A stretch of 64,000 bases of DNA from Aplysia californica (Eukaryota; Mollusca; Gastropoda; Aplysiida; Aplysiidae): assembly GCF_000002075.1 (NCBI RefSeq), contig NW_004797406.1, positions 1,187,181 through 1,251,180 of the forward strand, written 5' to 3'. The translations under genes and the position numbers were made by a program. The notes beneath the pieces are model-generated. The model did not search any database and had not been told where the DNA came from. It was given only the letters and a program-made list of their open reading frames with translations. This document shows, piece after piece, positions 1-12,539 of this stretch. The stretch's first letter is position 1; each line of letters starts with the position of its first letter.

Positions 1-834
1 GTTTGAAGTTGCAGGTCTGTTTTATGTTGTAGTGAAGTGTGTGCAGTGGTCTGATGGTTGTGTCCTATTGTATGTAGTGGTCTCAGTATGAGGGAGGTAG
101 GATGTAAAAGGTGGGTGGTTGGCGGGTGCTCTGGTGTGGTTTGCTCCTTCTTTCCTGTCAAACATCTATCATACTTATATCTCTCCTTCTTCTTTTTTGT
201 GTTTGTCACTCTCGCATAACACCTCTAATCTACAACATTTATATGGCCTTAATGTGTTGCAAGTGCTGTGAACAGAAGGATATAAGGTTAGTGGGATAGC
301 TTGAAATTACAGGTCAGTTGTGTGTAGTGTTCTGTTAGCTGCATGGGTCAGTTGCATACTATGGTCTGTTGTATATTGATTAGTGAATGTTTTACACCCC
401 TGTCAACATTATTGAAATGTTTTGGAAGAGAGCTGCTTTGACCCTGCCTGTCAGGGCTGAATTGAATAGTACCTTACAGAAAGCCAGAGATACAAGATAA
501 AATGAGACTTCCCACACAGAGGTTGAGCTCACATCTTTTGCATGCAATGATGAAAAGCCTAACCATTATGACACAGACACAAGTGTCAGTTGTGCTGAGA
601 GTAGGGGAAGTAGCTTGAAGTTACAGGTCAATTATGTGAAGTAGTCAGTTGTGTGTAGTTATAAGTGTGGTAGTTGGAAGTTACACATATGTTGTGTGTA
701 ATGATTCGGGTTCGGGTTTTAGATCAGTAGTGATTGCGGTCAGTGAGACAGCTTTAAGTAACAAATTAGTTGTACAATTCATTGTTGCCTGCTTTGCAGC
801 GTGATGTAATCTCACCTGACCCCTTTCCATCCAG
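1..834 (+). repeat. RBCK1 intron with SINE-like copy and decayed minisatellite
   Basis: Bases 108-285 are a copy of a SINE-like repeat (starting GGGTGGTTGGCGGGTGCTCT, ending TTGCAAGTGC) also found at 14671-14850 and 16253-16412. Around it (1-90, 300-380, 605-705) runs a diverged tandem motif near TGAAGTTACAGGTCAGTTGT. Bases 480-610 resemble a tRNA-derived SINE head on the minus strand, weakly. No coding exon is seen. Confidence 0.45.
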
Positions 835-1020
835 GAGATGCTGGCATCAGTTCCTGCCTCACAAGCCCTGAGTTCGTCAAGTGGACTTGCCTTTGACCCC
901 AGTGAAGATGATCTTAGCCCAGCTGTCAGTCCATTAGTAATGGCAGGGCCTAGATGGTCACGGGCAAGTCGCTCCCCATCTCCTGGACCGAGCTCACCAA
1001 AGGAGACACAGTCAATAGAG
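835..1020 (+). CDS. RBCK1: RBCK1 exon A: Ser/Pro-rich linker before the NZF finger
   Basis: The exon is open from a TTTCCATCCAG acceptor to a GAG|GTCAGT donor and encodes 62 residues beginning [10 protein letters not shown] and ending SPKETQSIE. Both ends are phase 0, so it splices directly into the NZF exon. The linker between the ubiquitin-like and NZF domains is poorly conserved in this family. Assignment therefore rests on splice sites, phase and position rather than on similarity. Confidence 0.7.
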
Positions 1021-4000
1021 GTCAGTCCATGTACCTTGTAGAGTCTGATGGTGCTCAGAGAGTATGTTAACTGCATTTCATCTGCTCCTAGTAGAGTTAT
1101 GTGGTTCGTAGAAAATAGTTTAGTTACATGAGTGTACCTTTATATGTGATTAGTACCAATATCTGAGAACACTTTTGTAAAACCAAACCTCCAAAGTAAA
1201 AACCCTCAGGTGTGACCTGTGTGACCCCTGTCACAGATCCTTTCTTTGGGCCAGAGCTCTAAATAGGTGACCATGGTCAGTTTTGGTGATGATGACTTGA
1301 AATAGCTTGCTTGAGCATTCTTGTAATACTTTCTCTCATATAGTGTAAAGCATTTCATCTCCAACCTATTCCTCCTACTCCTTAAGGATGGGGTTTGTCT
1401 TCTAAGTGTGCATTAGGAAATACAAAAACCATTGTCAGTGCAAGACTGCTTGCTCAACCGTCTCTCCCAAGTACCTGTATTTCTTAAATTTTGCCATTAT
1501 CAACCTCCCTTGTTTTCCTCCTCTGCAAATGTCTCTTTATCAGCCTTTCTGCTAATTCGCTCAAGCAGATTTTCCCTTATAGACCTTAAGTCTCATCTGT
1601 TGCAACAAATTTCGCTATGTGGGTCGTTGGAGGGTGCCACGGGTAGGTTATACTTTTGTACTTTCCCCTCTTTTTTCTGCCTTTGTTCTTCCCCATGCTA
1701 AATAACTAGTATTGTGTCAGTGCACTTCTTTTTACTCAGACAAAAACCAATTTCATCCCCTCAGTTGTCCTCTGCAACAAGTGTCCCCTTATCGATATCA
1801 ACTTCCCCTCTTTTCATCAACAACAAATGTCCCTTTATCGACCTCTTCTCTCTTTGTCTACAGCAAGTAGGATGGAAATGTCCCCGCTGTACCCTGATCA
1901 ACCTCCCCATGCGACCTGGCTGTGAGTTGTGTTCAGGGTCAAGGCCATCAGATTACCATGTGCCTGACGGTTACCAGCCAACTGCTGAGGAGATGAAGCT
2001 AATGGAGAATGACCAGCGTCTGGAACGTTTAACTCGTGAGGTCAGTAATGCTTTTGAACTGTTTCTGTCGTACAGAGTGACCATAGGTATCCATTGTGCT
2101 CATGAAGTGTTTGTGTCACGACATCGTAAAATCAGGCGCTAGTCAATTTTTGGGCTTGTTCGCTTGTCTTGCTTTCGATGAAAAAAACTACCTATGTATC
2201 TTGAAAAGAAGTCTAGATTGTGATTGAAGAAGATAGGGTTGCCTAGTTTCAGAAGTAAAATGAAAATAAGGGAGAAAATGGCAGCCAAAATTTGAGGAAT
2301 TTGAGTGCCCTTGGTAACTGCGAATTTACATTTTTTGTGTGCTTTTAATCAACAGTTTTCTGTAAAATCCATCATAAATGTGTTTTAAAATGAACATAAA
2401 AGATGCTGAGCCAAAAACAAAAAATTCTATAAAAATAGCCAAACTGTCTGAAATGTGCCGTTTTCTTCTATTTCATGATTTTGACAAGCGCCTGATTTCA
2501 CAATGATGCCTTACATTTGTGTTCTTGTAACCCAATAGATCAGTGGAGATTTTGAGCTACCTCTTTTATGTTGTGCAGTCACAACTCGAGGCGAATTGTA
2601 AATTGGAAAAAGAACACACTATTGTTCACAAGCCACATATCCAACTTGTTGATCTTATTAGGACTTGTGCCGCCGGACAAGTGCCTGGAGCTCTTTCTCA
2701 GTGCCACTATCCCAGACGGTTTTGGCTTCGTGTAACATATTACTAATTTCTTCTTTGAAAAGTCTGTAAAGTGTCTTACGATCAACATGGGGAAAGGAAA
2801 TTTATAGATGTAATAATAAGCTGCAAGTAACCTGAGCTGTGCCACACCGGAAAAGGTGTGCCATTGCCTGATGCCTAATACAGAATCTGTTTTTTTCCCT
2901 TTAATTATAAAGCAAAGGTCACTACAACGTAAACATTTTGGTGTGTTACACGAACATTCATATGAACGTAGGAAAATTCCAAATGAAAAATGTTTGAAAT
3001 ACCCTGGAAGAACAATATTTGCATTCTCTACCTCTCACTTAAGATCAATAAGACTGAATGTAAATGGTATCGCTTTTGCACAAATCAGTTCGGGAGTGTG
3101 GAATATTTCCACATGCCCTGCATTGGGGCGAATGAGGAGCTAGTTTTAGTGAAAAGGAGGCGTCTTTTTGACTACTGTTTGAATATTTAAGTTTCTGAGT
3201 TGCACAGAAAGACCTAAAAGGCGATAGATAATAGAAGTCTTTTCATAGAATGTAGAAACCATGCTGGAGAATCTATATGACTTGTCTATAGAAGTTATAT
3301 CACCTAGGTAACAGACATATGATTGGAAGAAATTATATCGTAGGATGCAGAAGTCATATTGTAGCTATGACAATGAAAAATCAAATTTTTATCTAAATTG
3401 CTTAAAAACAAGCTTAAATGAAAGAAGAGTAAATTCTAAGAACTGTGGTTTTTAAATTTTAAAGATCCATTGATAAATTTTAAAAGGTATGGGGATTTTG
3501 CTTGCAAAATTATGGGGGACTTTCATATAGAAAAATATCGCCAGTGCAGAATCTAGTTCTGCTATCTCTTTTTCAATGTCTTTATTACTTTGGATCTTTA
3601 AGACTAATATTAGTGTGAAATTTGTTGAATTGTGTGACATCAGTAAAGCGGTATCGGGAAAACCCTCAATGAAGTCATCGGTGACGTATTCAGTTATAGG
3701 CAGCCAATCACATGCCGCCTACCAAACTCACTACATGGACAAAAACCTGGTGTGTAACCGTAAACAAAGAAAAGTCTTCTGCTACACTCTTCACTCTCAG
3801 CCAGGCTGAGCCAAAACACCTCACATTAGACAAAACCCCCCTAAAGTTTGAGAATCAACAGAAGTATCTTGGAATAATCTTTGACAAGCGTCTCACATGG
3901 AAACAACACATTCAAAATGCAGAAAATAAAGCCAGGAAGAAACTTAACATCATGAGAAAACTAGCAGGGACTCAGTGGGGAGCAAATGAGAAAACACTTA

Positions 4001-7000
4001 GACAGGTCTATCTGGGCGCAATCAGGCCCCATCTCGAGTACGAATCCAGTGCATGGATGACTGCAGCACAGACTCACAAATACTCTCTGGAAAAAGTGCA
4101 AAACCAGGCTCTCCGAATAATCACTGGAGCAATGAGGTCAACGCCTATAGAAAAGATGGAACAAACAACATCTATAGTGGCCCTGCAGAGGAGATGGGAA
4201 TGCAAGGCCCTCATACAGTACACCAAGGCCACAGCTATGGAGGATCATATACTGCACACGAGAACAGCGAGATCGAACACCGCAAGACTCAAAAGATCCA
4301 ACTTCATCAAAGAAAGCAGAAAAATCCAAAGATCCCTACAGGACCATCTACCAGTCACAGTTAACATGCTGAATCACACCCCAGAGGCACCATCATGGGA
4401 AAAGAAAAACACAAACATGTCTATACACACGTCCATTCCTATGTTCACCACAAAAGATGACCACAGCGACCTGAGCAAGAAGTCCCTCACCCTGTCCATG
4501 CTTGAAGAAAGATACCCACGAGAAGCATGGATAAGGATCTATACAGACGGATCTGCCACTGATGCTGTGAAAAGAGGAGGAGCCGGAGTGTACGTACAGT
4601 TCCCAAATGGATGACGACAAGCAGAGGCAGTCCCAACAGGGCGACATTGTACAAACTACAGGGCAGAGACGGAGGCTCTAGTACATGCAGCAAACATCAT
4701 CAAGAATGTGGTAGACCCCCAAAGCCTAGTAGTATTCCTAACAGATGCCATGTCAGTACTGCAGGCAATCACTTCCGGCAAACTACCAAGGCTACGAAAA
4801 GTAATTGAGGACATCCCATGTCTGAGGATCATGCTACAGTGGATTCCATCACACTGTGGTGTCTTGGGAAATGAGCAGGCAGACAGGATGCCCAAACTAG
4901 GAGCACAAAAAGAGCAACCAGACAACAGCGTTAACTACACAGAAATAAAAACTATTATAAATACACTATTTAAAGCACCTCAGACACCAGATGGCTACCA
5001 TGAGCTGTCCCGCCAAGAACAAGTGATTATCTTCAGACTAAGGACACAACACACAAGACTGAGACAACATATGTACAAATGTTTTAAACTAGTACAATCA
5101 CCAAAATGCCAGTGTGGAGAGGCGGACCAAACTGTTGAACACATCCTTCAGCACTGCAAGACACACAGGGCCCTGAGACAGGAAACGTGGCCAACCCCAC
5201 TGACGCTACAAGAGAAGCTATATGGGCCGCCAGATGAACTGAGCAGGACGGCCCAATTTATGACAGATACCGGACTTCAAGTGTGATGCGATCGAGAAGA
5301 AGAAGAAAGACATGCCGCCTAGCAATCACGCGCCTCTCGCACGCCGTAGGCTTGCGTGTTGAGTCCGTGATATAGTTTCCAGCTCTAGTGTTTTATCAAT
5401 GGATGGGTGGTAATTTTAAGTTGGTACGTAAAATGTACTACGCACAGAGATCTGAAATTTTACAGCAATAAAGAAGACATGTGGGACGCCTGTGTGTTTG
5501 GCTATCAATCCACAGCACCGCTTACTTTCCAAGATTTGAGCCATTGTCCGAGATGTAAAGACAGATTTGAAATGTGCCACTTTGGCGCCATATCTATCAT
5601 GCAGAGTTTCAAACCCTAATAACACCAAAATTATTTTTCTGTGTCCTTTCCGAAATATTTTCTCTTAAGAATGTTGTCGTGACCGGGTGCTCTGCCATAT
5701 ATGAAATGAAGTGCACTGAATGTGATAGGAAACTGATTCAGGTAGGCCCTACATATTTTACCTGTAACCTCGACATGATCTTTGAAGGCCTTTTTTTCCC
5801 TTGTTCTGCTGACTTCGATTTCTGTTGAGATGCTGTGAGTGTTGTTTGTTTTAGTCTCATTTGTGGCTCACTGATGACCACACAAAACACAGAGGTTGAT
5901 TCATCAAGTTGGGTTTTTTTTCCTTACCGGCATTGTTATCTTGTGATCCAGCAGGGTCATCACTATTGCCAGATTTGTTACAGTTTTTTTTTATATATAG
6001 TGAAGCTTTGTTTATCTGTTGTGGCATTTTTCGTGACTTTCTCAAGTTGAAGAATGCAAAAAAGAGGAGACAGCCATGGCGCAGTCATACTGTTATGTGA
6101 GACTACTGATCATTGATAACTGCAGTAAGAGACTTGTCAGCTGTTCCAACATGCGGTATGGAACTTGCCATCATTGCTACCACCCTTGAGAAGGACGAGA
6201 CCAAGAGCTCTTGTGCCATTGTGGTACAACTGTTTTATCGCTGGCGGACAAGGTTAACGCTGGTATAAGACTCCATGCTGGTGCACCATCTGGCCACATG
6301 TCTCGTCTTGTCAAACACCATGGTCAAGTCAGTGGATATATGAGAGAGGTGTTCTGGTTCTCGTGGACGTAGTGAGGAGAAGTGAAAGGTGAAACTTTAT
6401 GTTAGGCTTTGAGAAAGACAATACAGTACACCACTGAATTTTCTAGTATGGTGATGATGTTACGTCAAAAGTTAGAACAGAGGCATGGTCAATGACCACA
6501 ACCAGAGTTTCTTCTTTAACCCTATCCGTATGTCGTGTTTTACTATCGTATCCATACGGCGTGGGGAACTCTGTGCTACCACTTTCCAAAGTGGAAATTT
6601 ACTCGTTAAATGGATCCGTACACTTTGCATAGCAGTCTGTCAAAATGATTTTTTGAGAAATACTGAAAGTGTCTTCGCACTAGAAGTATTCTTAAATGTG
6701 AAGAATACAACCCCTGGGGTACAAAATGATCCCAGGTGTACGGATAGGTTAAAGTGAGTACCGGGTAGATATTTGAACACCGGACGGTAGTGTTATGCAC
6801 AGTGGTCAAGGTTTTTCCCCAACCAGGACAGGAGATTCTTAAGGAATAATGCCCATCACAAGATGGTGTGAACTGAGCTCTTGTACTTCGCAAAGTATAT
6901 TTTAGGCCTGAGCAGGTGGTGTGCTGAGGTAAACAAGAGAGGAGGGATGCGTGCATGCTGAAATTATCGGGCACTATTTGTATTCACACTGTTTTGGAAA

Positions 7001-10000
7001 TGCCAAAAAATAAATTTTTTTGTCAGACAGTCTGTAGCAATAAAGGCTATTGATAGAGTAAAAAGTTGCTGTTAAAGGGTTTTTTTTAATGAAGGAAAAT
7101 TCCGTTATTCAAGCTTAAGTTGCTGTAAGGTGGAGGTTGTGATTATCTGGGTTGCTGTTATGTGGACACCACTGTAGATGCTAGATAAACACTGTGTGAG
7201 ACTTTTAGAGAAATGAGAGATGATTGGTGGTGAGTAGATGCTTTGCATGAGGCCTTGAAAGAGATGGTAGATGATGATAGGCGAACTCTTTATGTGAGGA
7301 AACAAGCTGACCTCTGTGGACATATACCTAGGTGAAGGTACCCATCACAGAAGCTTTCTGTTCCTTGACATTTGCTTCTGTGTGTGTTTGCAGGCACCAG
7401 ATGGAACAGAGAATAGCGCAGCCTTTGCGCCAAGAAAGCAGTCAGCCAATGAGGTCAGAGGCATGAACACTGAACAGCTCACGGAAACATTGTTGCTGCA
7501 CAGGGCTCTACTCCAGGAGGCCCGAGGTGCAGAGGCTGAAGTTTGCAATGCTGGACAGGCTCAAGAGAAGCATGTGAAGGCCCCTCCTCCTCGGCCCCCA
7601 CCTCCAGAGACCTCTTCCCAGAGAGTCCAGATGTTCTCAACCACACCAGGGAGAGACTGGGAGAGGCGTGCTGTGCAGGGAGGTGCTCAGAGGCTCAGTC
7701 TGGGTGGGAACAACAGCACAAATCTCCCACTGTTTGACCAGCTGTGCACTTCTCACAACAGTGAAAAGGCCTCCCAGTCAGATGAAGAAAACTGACGTGT
7801 GTTACACTAGGGGGTCGCTATGGAAAAACTGACTTGTGTACTCATCAAGTGGTCCTCTCAGGAAAACTGAGTGTGAACATTAGACAATTGCTCTAAGAAA
7901 ACTGGCTTGTGTTGCATCTGAAGGTCACTATAGAAAAAAGTGACTACGTGTAAACATCACATGGTCTCCTCAGAAAGCCTAACAAGTGTGAACATCAGAC
8001 AACTGCTATAAGAAAACTGACTGCTGTGGACATGGGACAATATCTATAGGAAAACTAACTAGCTTGTGTTACATCAGATGGTCACTGTGGGAAAACGAAC
8101 CGCACAGTATGGATGGGAAACAAATAGGGAAATTTGGATAACAGTTCTCTAACGGTGTAATGTTTTTTGTTCATCCATTATTGTTAAATGTCACAACCAG
8201 TGACAGCGTTTGGGTGGTGTCATATGTTCTGTATAATGTACGACCTGCCACATGTCACAGCATGCACGTCATACTCAATGGACATAACACACAGGTGGTG
8301 TTCTTTTTAGTGAACTCTTCTACAACAAATTCATGTTTATGATGAACCTTTACTTTGGTTGGGATTTTAAAGTCGAGATATTTGCAACTGAAGGGGGTTG
8401 GGTCACCTTGCAAGTGAGATATGTATATGTGTTTATTTGATTTACTTTTTGTGTTGTACGTGAATATATCATGTGTATATGTTAGTGGTTAGGCTATTGG
8501 AGTCATATAATTGTGAGGTTACAGGTTCGAGGCTCAGCTCAGCCCGATGTTGTGACCTTGGGAAAAGCACTTTACAAGAATTTTTCTCGCTGCACCCAGG
8601 TGTGAATGGGTACCAGGCCATAAACAGCAAAAGATCTTGTCAGAATGTTAGTATTTTAGCACTAGTAATATGGCAGCTTACACTGTATGCTCCCCAGGAA
8701 GTTGAGATTGTTTCAGAATGCCACTGGGTCTACGGGAGTAATATTTTTGTAAAGGCATAGAACTTGATATTGAAGCTACACAACTACTATTTATTATTAT
8801 TTATAATTACAGTCAAACTTGCCATGACGGCCTGTATAATACGGCCTCTTTTCATTTTCCCCCTTCCGTGTTTTCTATTTAATTTAACTGTGTAAAACGG
8901 TCACCTGTCCAACGCGGCTGCAGCCACCTTATTTTATCAACCAACTGTCAAATTTACCTGCCTGAGGCGGCCAGACGTGGTCACTCATCGCCCGACGCTT
9001 TGTCATAAATTTTTTAATCTGCCCCTGAGGCTGTGGACGAGCCGTCATAATCCTTTCACGTGTCGTTAAATCTATTGTTGATCCCTCCATTGAATGTTTA
9101 CTAAAGTTGACCAATGGGTAACAATACATTTTCTGCCGCTGGGAAGGGAAGCATGTGATCCGTAATAACCTATAAGCCCCCCCATAACTTATGCACAAAT
9201 TGTATATGAGGTGACTGGTCACTGTTTTGTTTACCTAATCTATAACAAAGTGACAATGGACATTTACGTGAACTTGCAACAGAAGCCTCACTCATTCTCC
9301 GAGTGGTGACGACCTGTGTTTGTTTTACCGTGGCACTCAGTCTTCATCGTCTTACATAATATTTCGTTTATTTAACCCTTGCTCAACATCGGCAACAAAA
9401 AAAAAGCTAGCCAAAAAACAAATCAACAAACCTTTGAAGGGAATGGTTTGCTTTCTTCATCATCCAGTGCCAGATCTGCGACAAACATCGGCGATCATAG
9501 TTCTCCATTCATACCTTCCCTCATATGCTCTTAAAAAAGCTATGTTTCCTTGATCTTTCCCTGTTACCCATTTGTATAGGTTCCCTAAGTAGGTTACTCT
9601 GGGCCTACCCCTGCCTCGTTTGCCTTCAATTTTGCCAGTGAGAGCTAGACGTTCAAGACCTTTATGTCTATTCAGGTGTCCCAAAAACTGCATTTATCGT
9701 TTCCTGATTGTTCTTAACAGTGAGCGTCCCACGTGGGCTTCTTCAAGTACTCCTCATTTGATTTCTTTTCCTTCCACGATACTCTTAGCATTCTCCTGAG
9801 AAACCACATTTCTGCTGCTTCTATTTTATTTTCACTGTCTTTAGTGATTGTCCAGCATTCACTGCCATATAGAAGGGTTGACTAAACATAGCGTTTCAGA
9901 ACTTTCATTCTGGTAGTCATTGAGATGTTTCTGTTTTTCAGGATTGGGCTCATTTTATTGAAACTAGCCTTAATCATTGTAATTCTCCATTTTATTTCTG

Positions 10001-12478
10001 TGGAACATTTATTTGGCATCAGATGTTATCATTTATACTAGATATTTAAACTGTTGGACTTGTTTGATCTTTTCAACTTTGCTAATGAGATGACAACTAG
10101 GATTTGCTGCTTTTTTGGATATTGCCATGCATTCTGTTTTCTTTACATTCAACAATAATCCTTTACGTTCACCTTCTGTTACAACAGTATCTAGAAGCAA
10201 TTGAAGGTCCTTTTCTGAGTCTGCTATTAAAACAATGTCATGGGCATATCTGATGTTATTAATATTTCCTCCATTTATTTTGAGACCTGGACATTCTTCT
10301 ATGTTTCTGAGGATTGTTCCACTGTACATGTTAAAGAGGTCTGGTGACATAACACATCCTTGCCTCACTCCTCGCCTAATCTGCTCATATTCACTGTATT
10401 CTCCATTAATTCGTACAGCAGCGTTTTAGTCCCAGTATGAATTCCTGATAATTCTTAGAACTTTTCCATCTATGTCTAGCTGTTCCAGTAAGTATTTTAA
10501 ATAGCTCATCTTGTCTAACTTAATCAAACGCCTTTGAATAATCTATGAAGCATAAGTACAGCACTTTCTGTGCTTCAATACATCTTTCCGTTAACATTGT
10601 TAAGGTGAATATAGTATTTCTGGTGCCCTTTTCAGGAACAAAGCCGCATTGTGTTTTAGGTATCTCTGGTCTTACCCTTTTTCTCAAATCTTCCCATTAG
10701 TACTTGCAGCAATATTTTTGTAAAATGACTCATAAGGCTAATTGTTCTAAGCATATCACACTCAGTGGCACCTGGTGTTTTAGGTAAAGCTATAAAAACT
10801 GACTTCATCATATCTTTTGGGATCTCACCGCTGTCATAAATAGCATTTAGGAGCTTTGTTGTTATTTCAGTGCCTAGTTCTTCAAGCGCGGCAATCTCTT
10901 GAGCTGTTGCAAGCGCCGTAGAACCTCTACTAAAAAAAAATCACTTCAATTGGAATATTATCTGGTCCTGTGGCTTTTCCTTGTTTCATTTTCCTATTGG
11001 CAGCTTGTACTTCTGCTTTCAGTATTGGTGGTCCATTTATTTAATTTTTTATAACATCTGTGTTATATATGCTGCCACTTTTCTCCTTGACAATGAGTGA
11101 CCGTTTTACACAGGTTTGACTGTATATATTATTTTAGTTTTGTGTTGCTTTGAGTGTATAAAAGTATCATGTACTTCTTTTCTGTTTTTGTGGGTGTGAT
11201 TCCTGATTCTGAAGAGAGTTTCAACAATAAAGAAGTCTTTGACAATCAACAAAAATACCTCATAGTTTTTCACTTACTCCTCTTAGTTTGTGTGCCCACC
11301 ACCCCGTTCCCCAGGCCAATTAGATGTTTAATATATGAAGGGCACAAGGGAAAAACCAGCGATGTCAGGTTTTTGCAGTGCTGAGATAACTGAAAAAACA
11401 AACTTTAAAGACTTATAACTCTTTCTGCTACAATGATCTCTCCACTGTTTACATTGACTTCAAGTATGACCATTTGTGTTGAAAATGAGAAATTTTCACA
11501 GTCCTCGTGTTATGGGTATTTTGGCGAGAGCAAAATAAAAAAATTATGTAGCAAACTGACTTCGCTGGGTTTTTTCTTTTTCCTTGTAAGCTGTTGGCAA
11601 GGTCTCCATCTTCTAGGAAGTCAATGAATTTTTAGACACTTTACGCATTTGTGAATACAAACAAAACTAAATGATTTAAACACGAAAATAGCTCACCGTT
11701 TTGTAATATTTAATATGTTTATTTTTATTTTATTTAATATTCATTTTTGGATGGCGACTCTGAGTCATCAGACTTTTGAGCGACTTTTGGTCCTCCAGTT
11801 GGGGACTATTTGGAGAAAAGCTGTCGTATCTGCATATATTGGCCACTTTTATGGTTGGAGTCTTGCAGCGCGCTTCTTTCCCACCGGCTTCATAATGACT
11901 GCGGTGTGAAACCGACCATTCCAGCTCTCTCTATACTGCATTATCTGTGTGTGGGCCTGTGAGATGCAGATTTCAAGCTGAAGTCGTGTGGGTATAAGTC
12001 AGGAGACACGGTAGTACGGTTTAAGCTTTTCTGACACATTCTGGAATACAGCTTGAATTGCTCCACCCAACTGGCTGGTGTATATCTACAGTGACCTTCT
12101 CATTCACCACTGCCAATACATTTCTTGGTGGACAACAACATGACAGAGAAACCAGATCACCGTCCAGTTCTTGTTCTGGCCTGCCCACGAGTTACATGAG
12201 CTGGCAGAATGTGTAGAAAGTAATATAGCAGCATGCTGGCCACTATTTCTTCTCACTCTCTTTCTCACTCTCCCCTCTCTCTTTGGCGCTCTTATGACCT
12301 TATGCAGTTGCGAGCACGGTAAAACCCTCTACTGTAATAATAATAATAATCTTTCTCTTTTTCACATCATCTCTTTTTCTTCTCTGTACTTCCCCCCTCT
12401 CTGTATCTCACATCCTTTACCTCTCTGCCTCTCTCTTACTCTTTCTCTCTCCCATATTTTACTGTCTTTTCTCTCTCT

Positions 12479-12539
<61 letters not shown>

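Noticed and set aside
681-1076. 131-codon minus-strand frame
   Set aside because: It is antisense to RBCK1 exon A with no similarity or splice support.
9460-9693. Independent small gene on the minus strand
   Set aside because: It is the C-terminal piece of the decayed LINE at 9461-11050.
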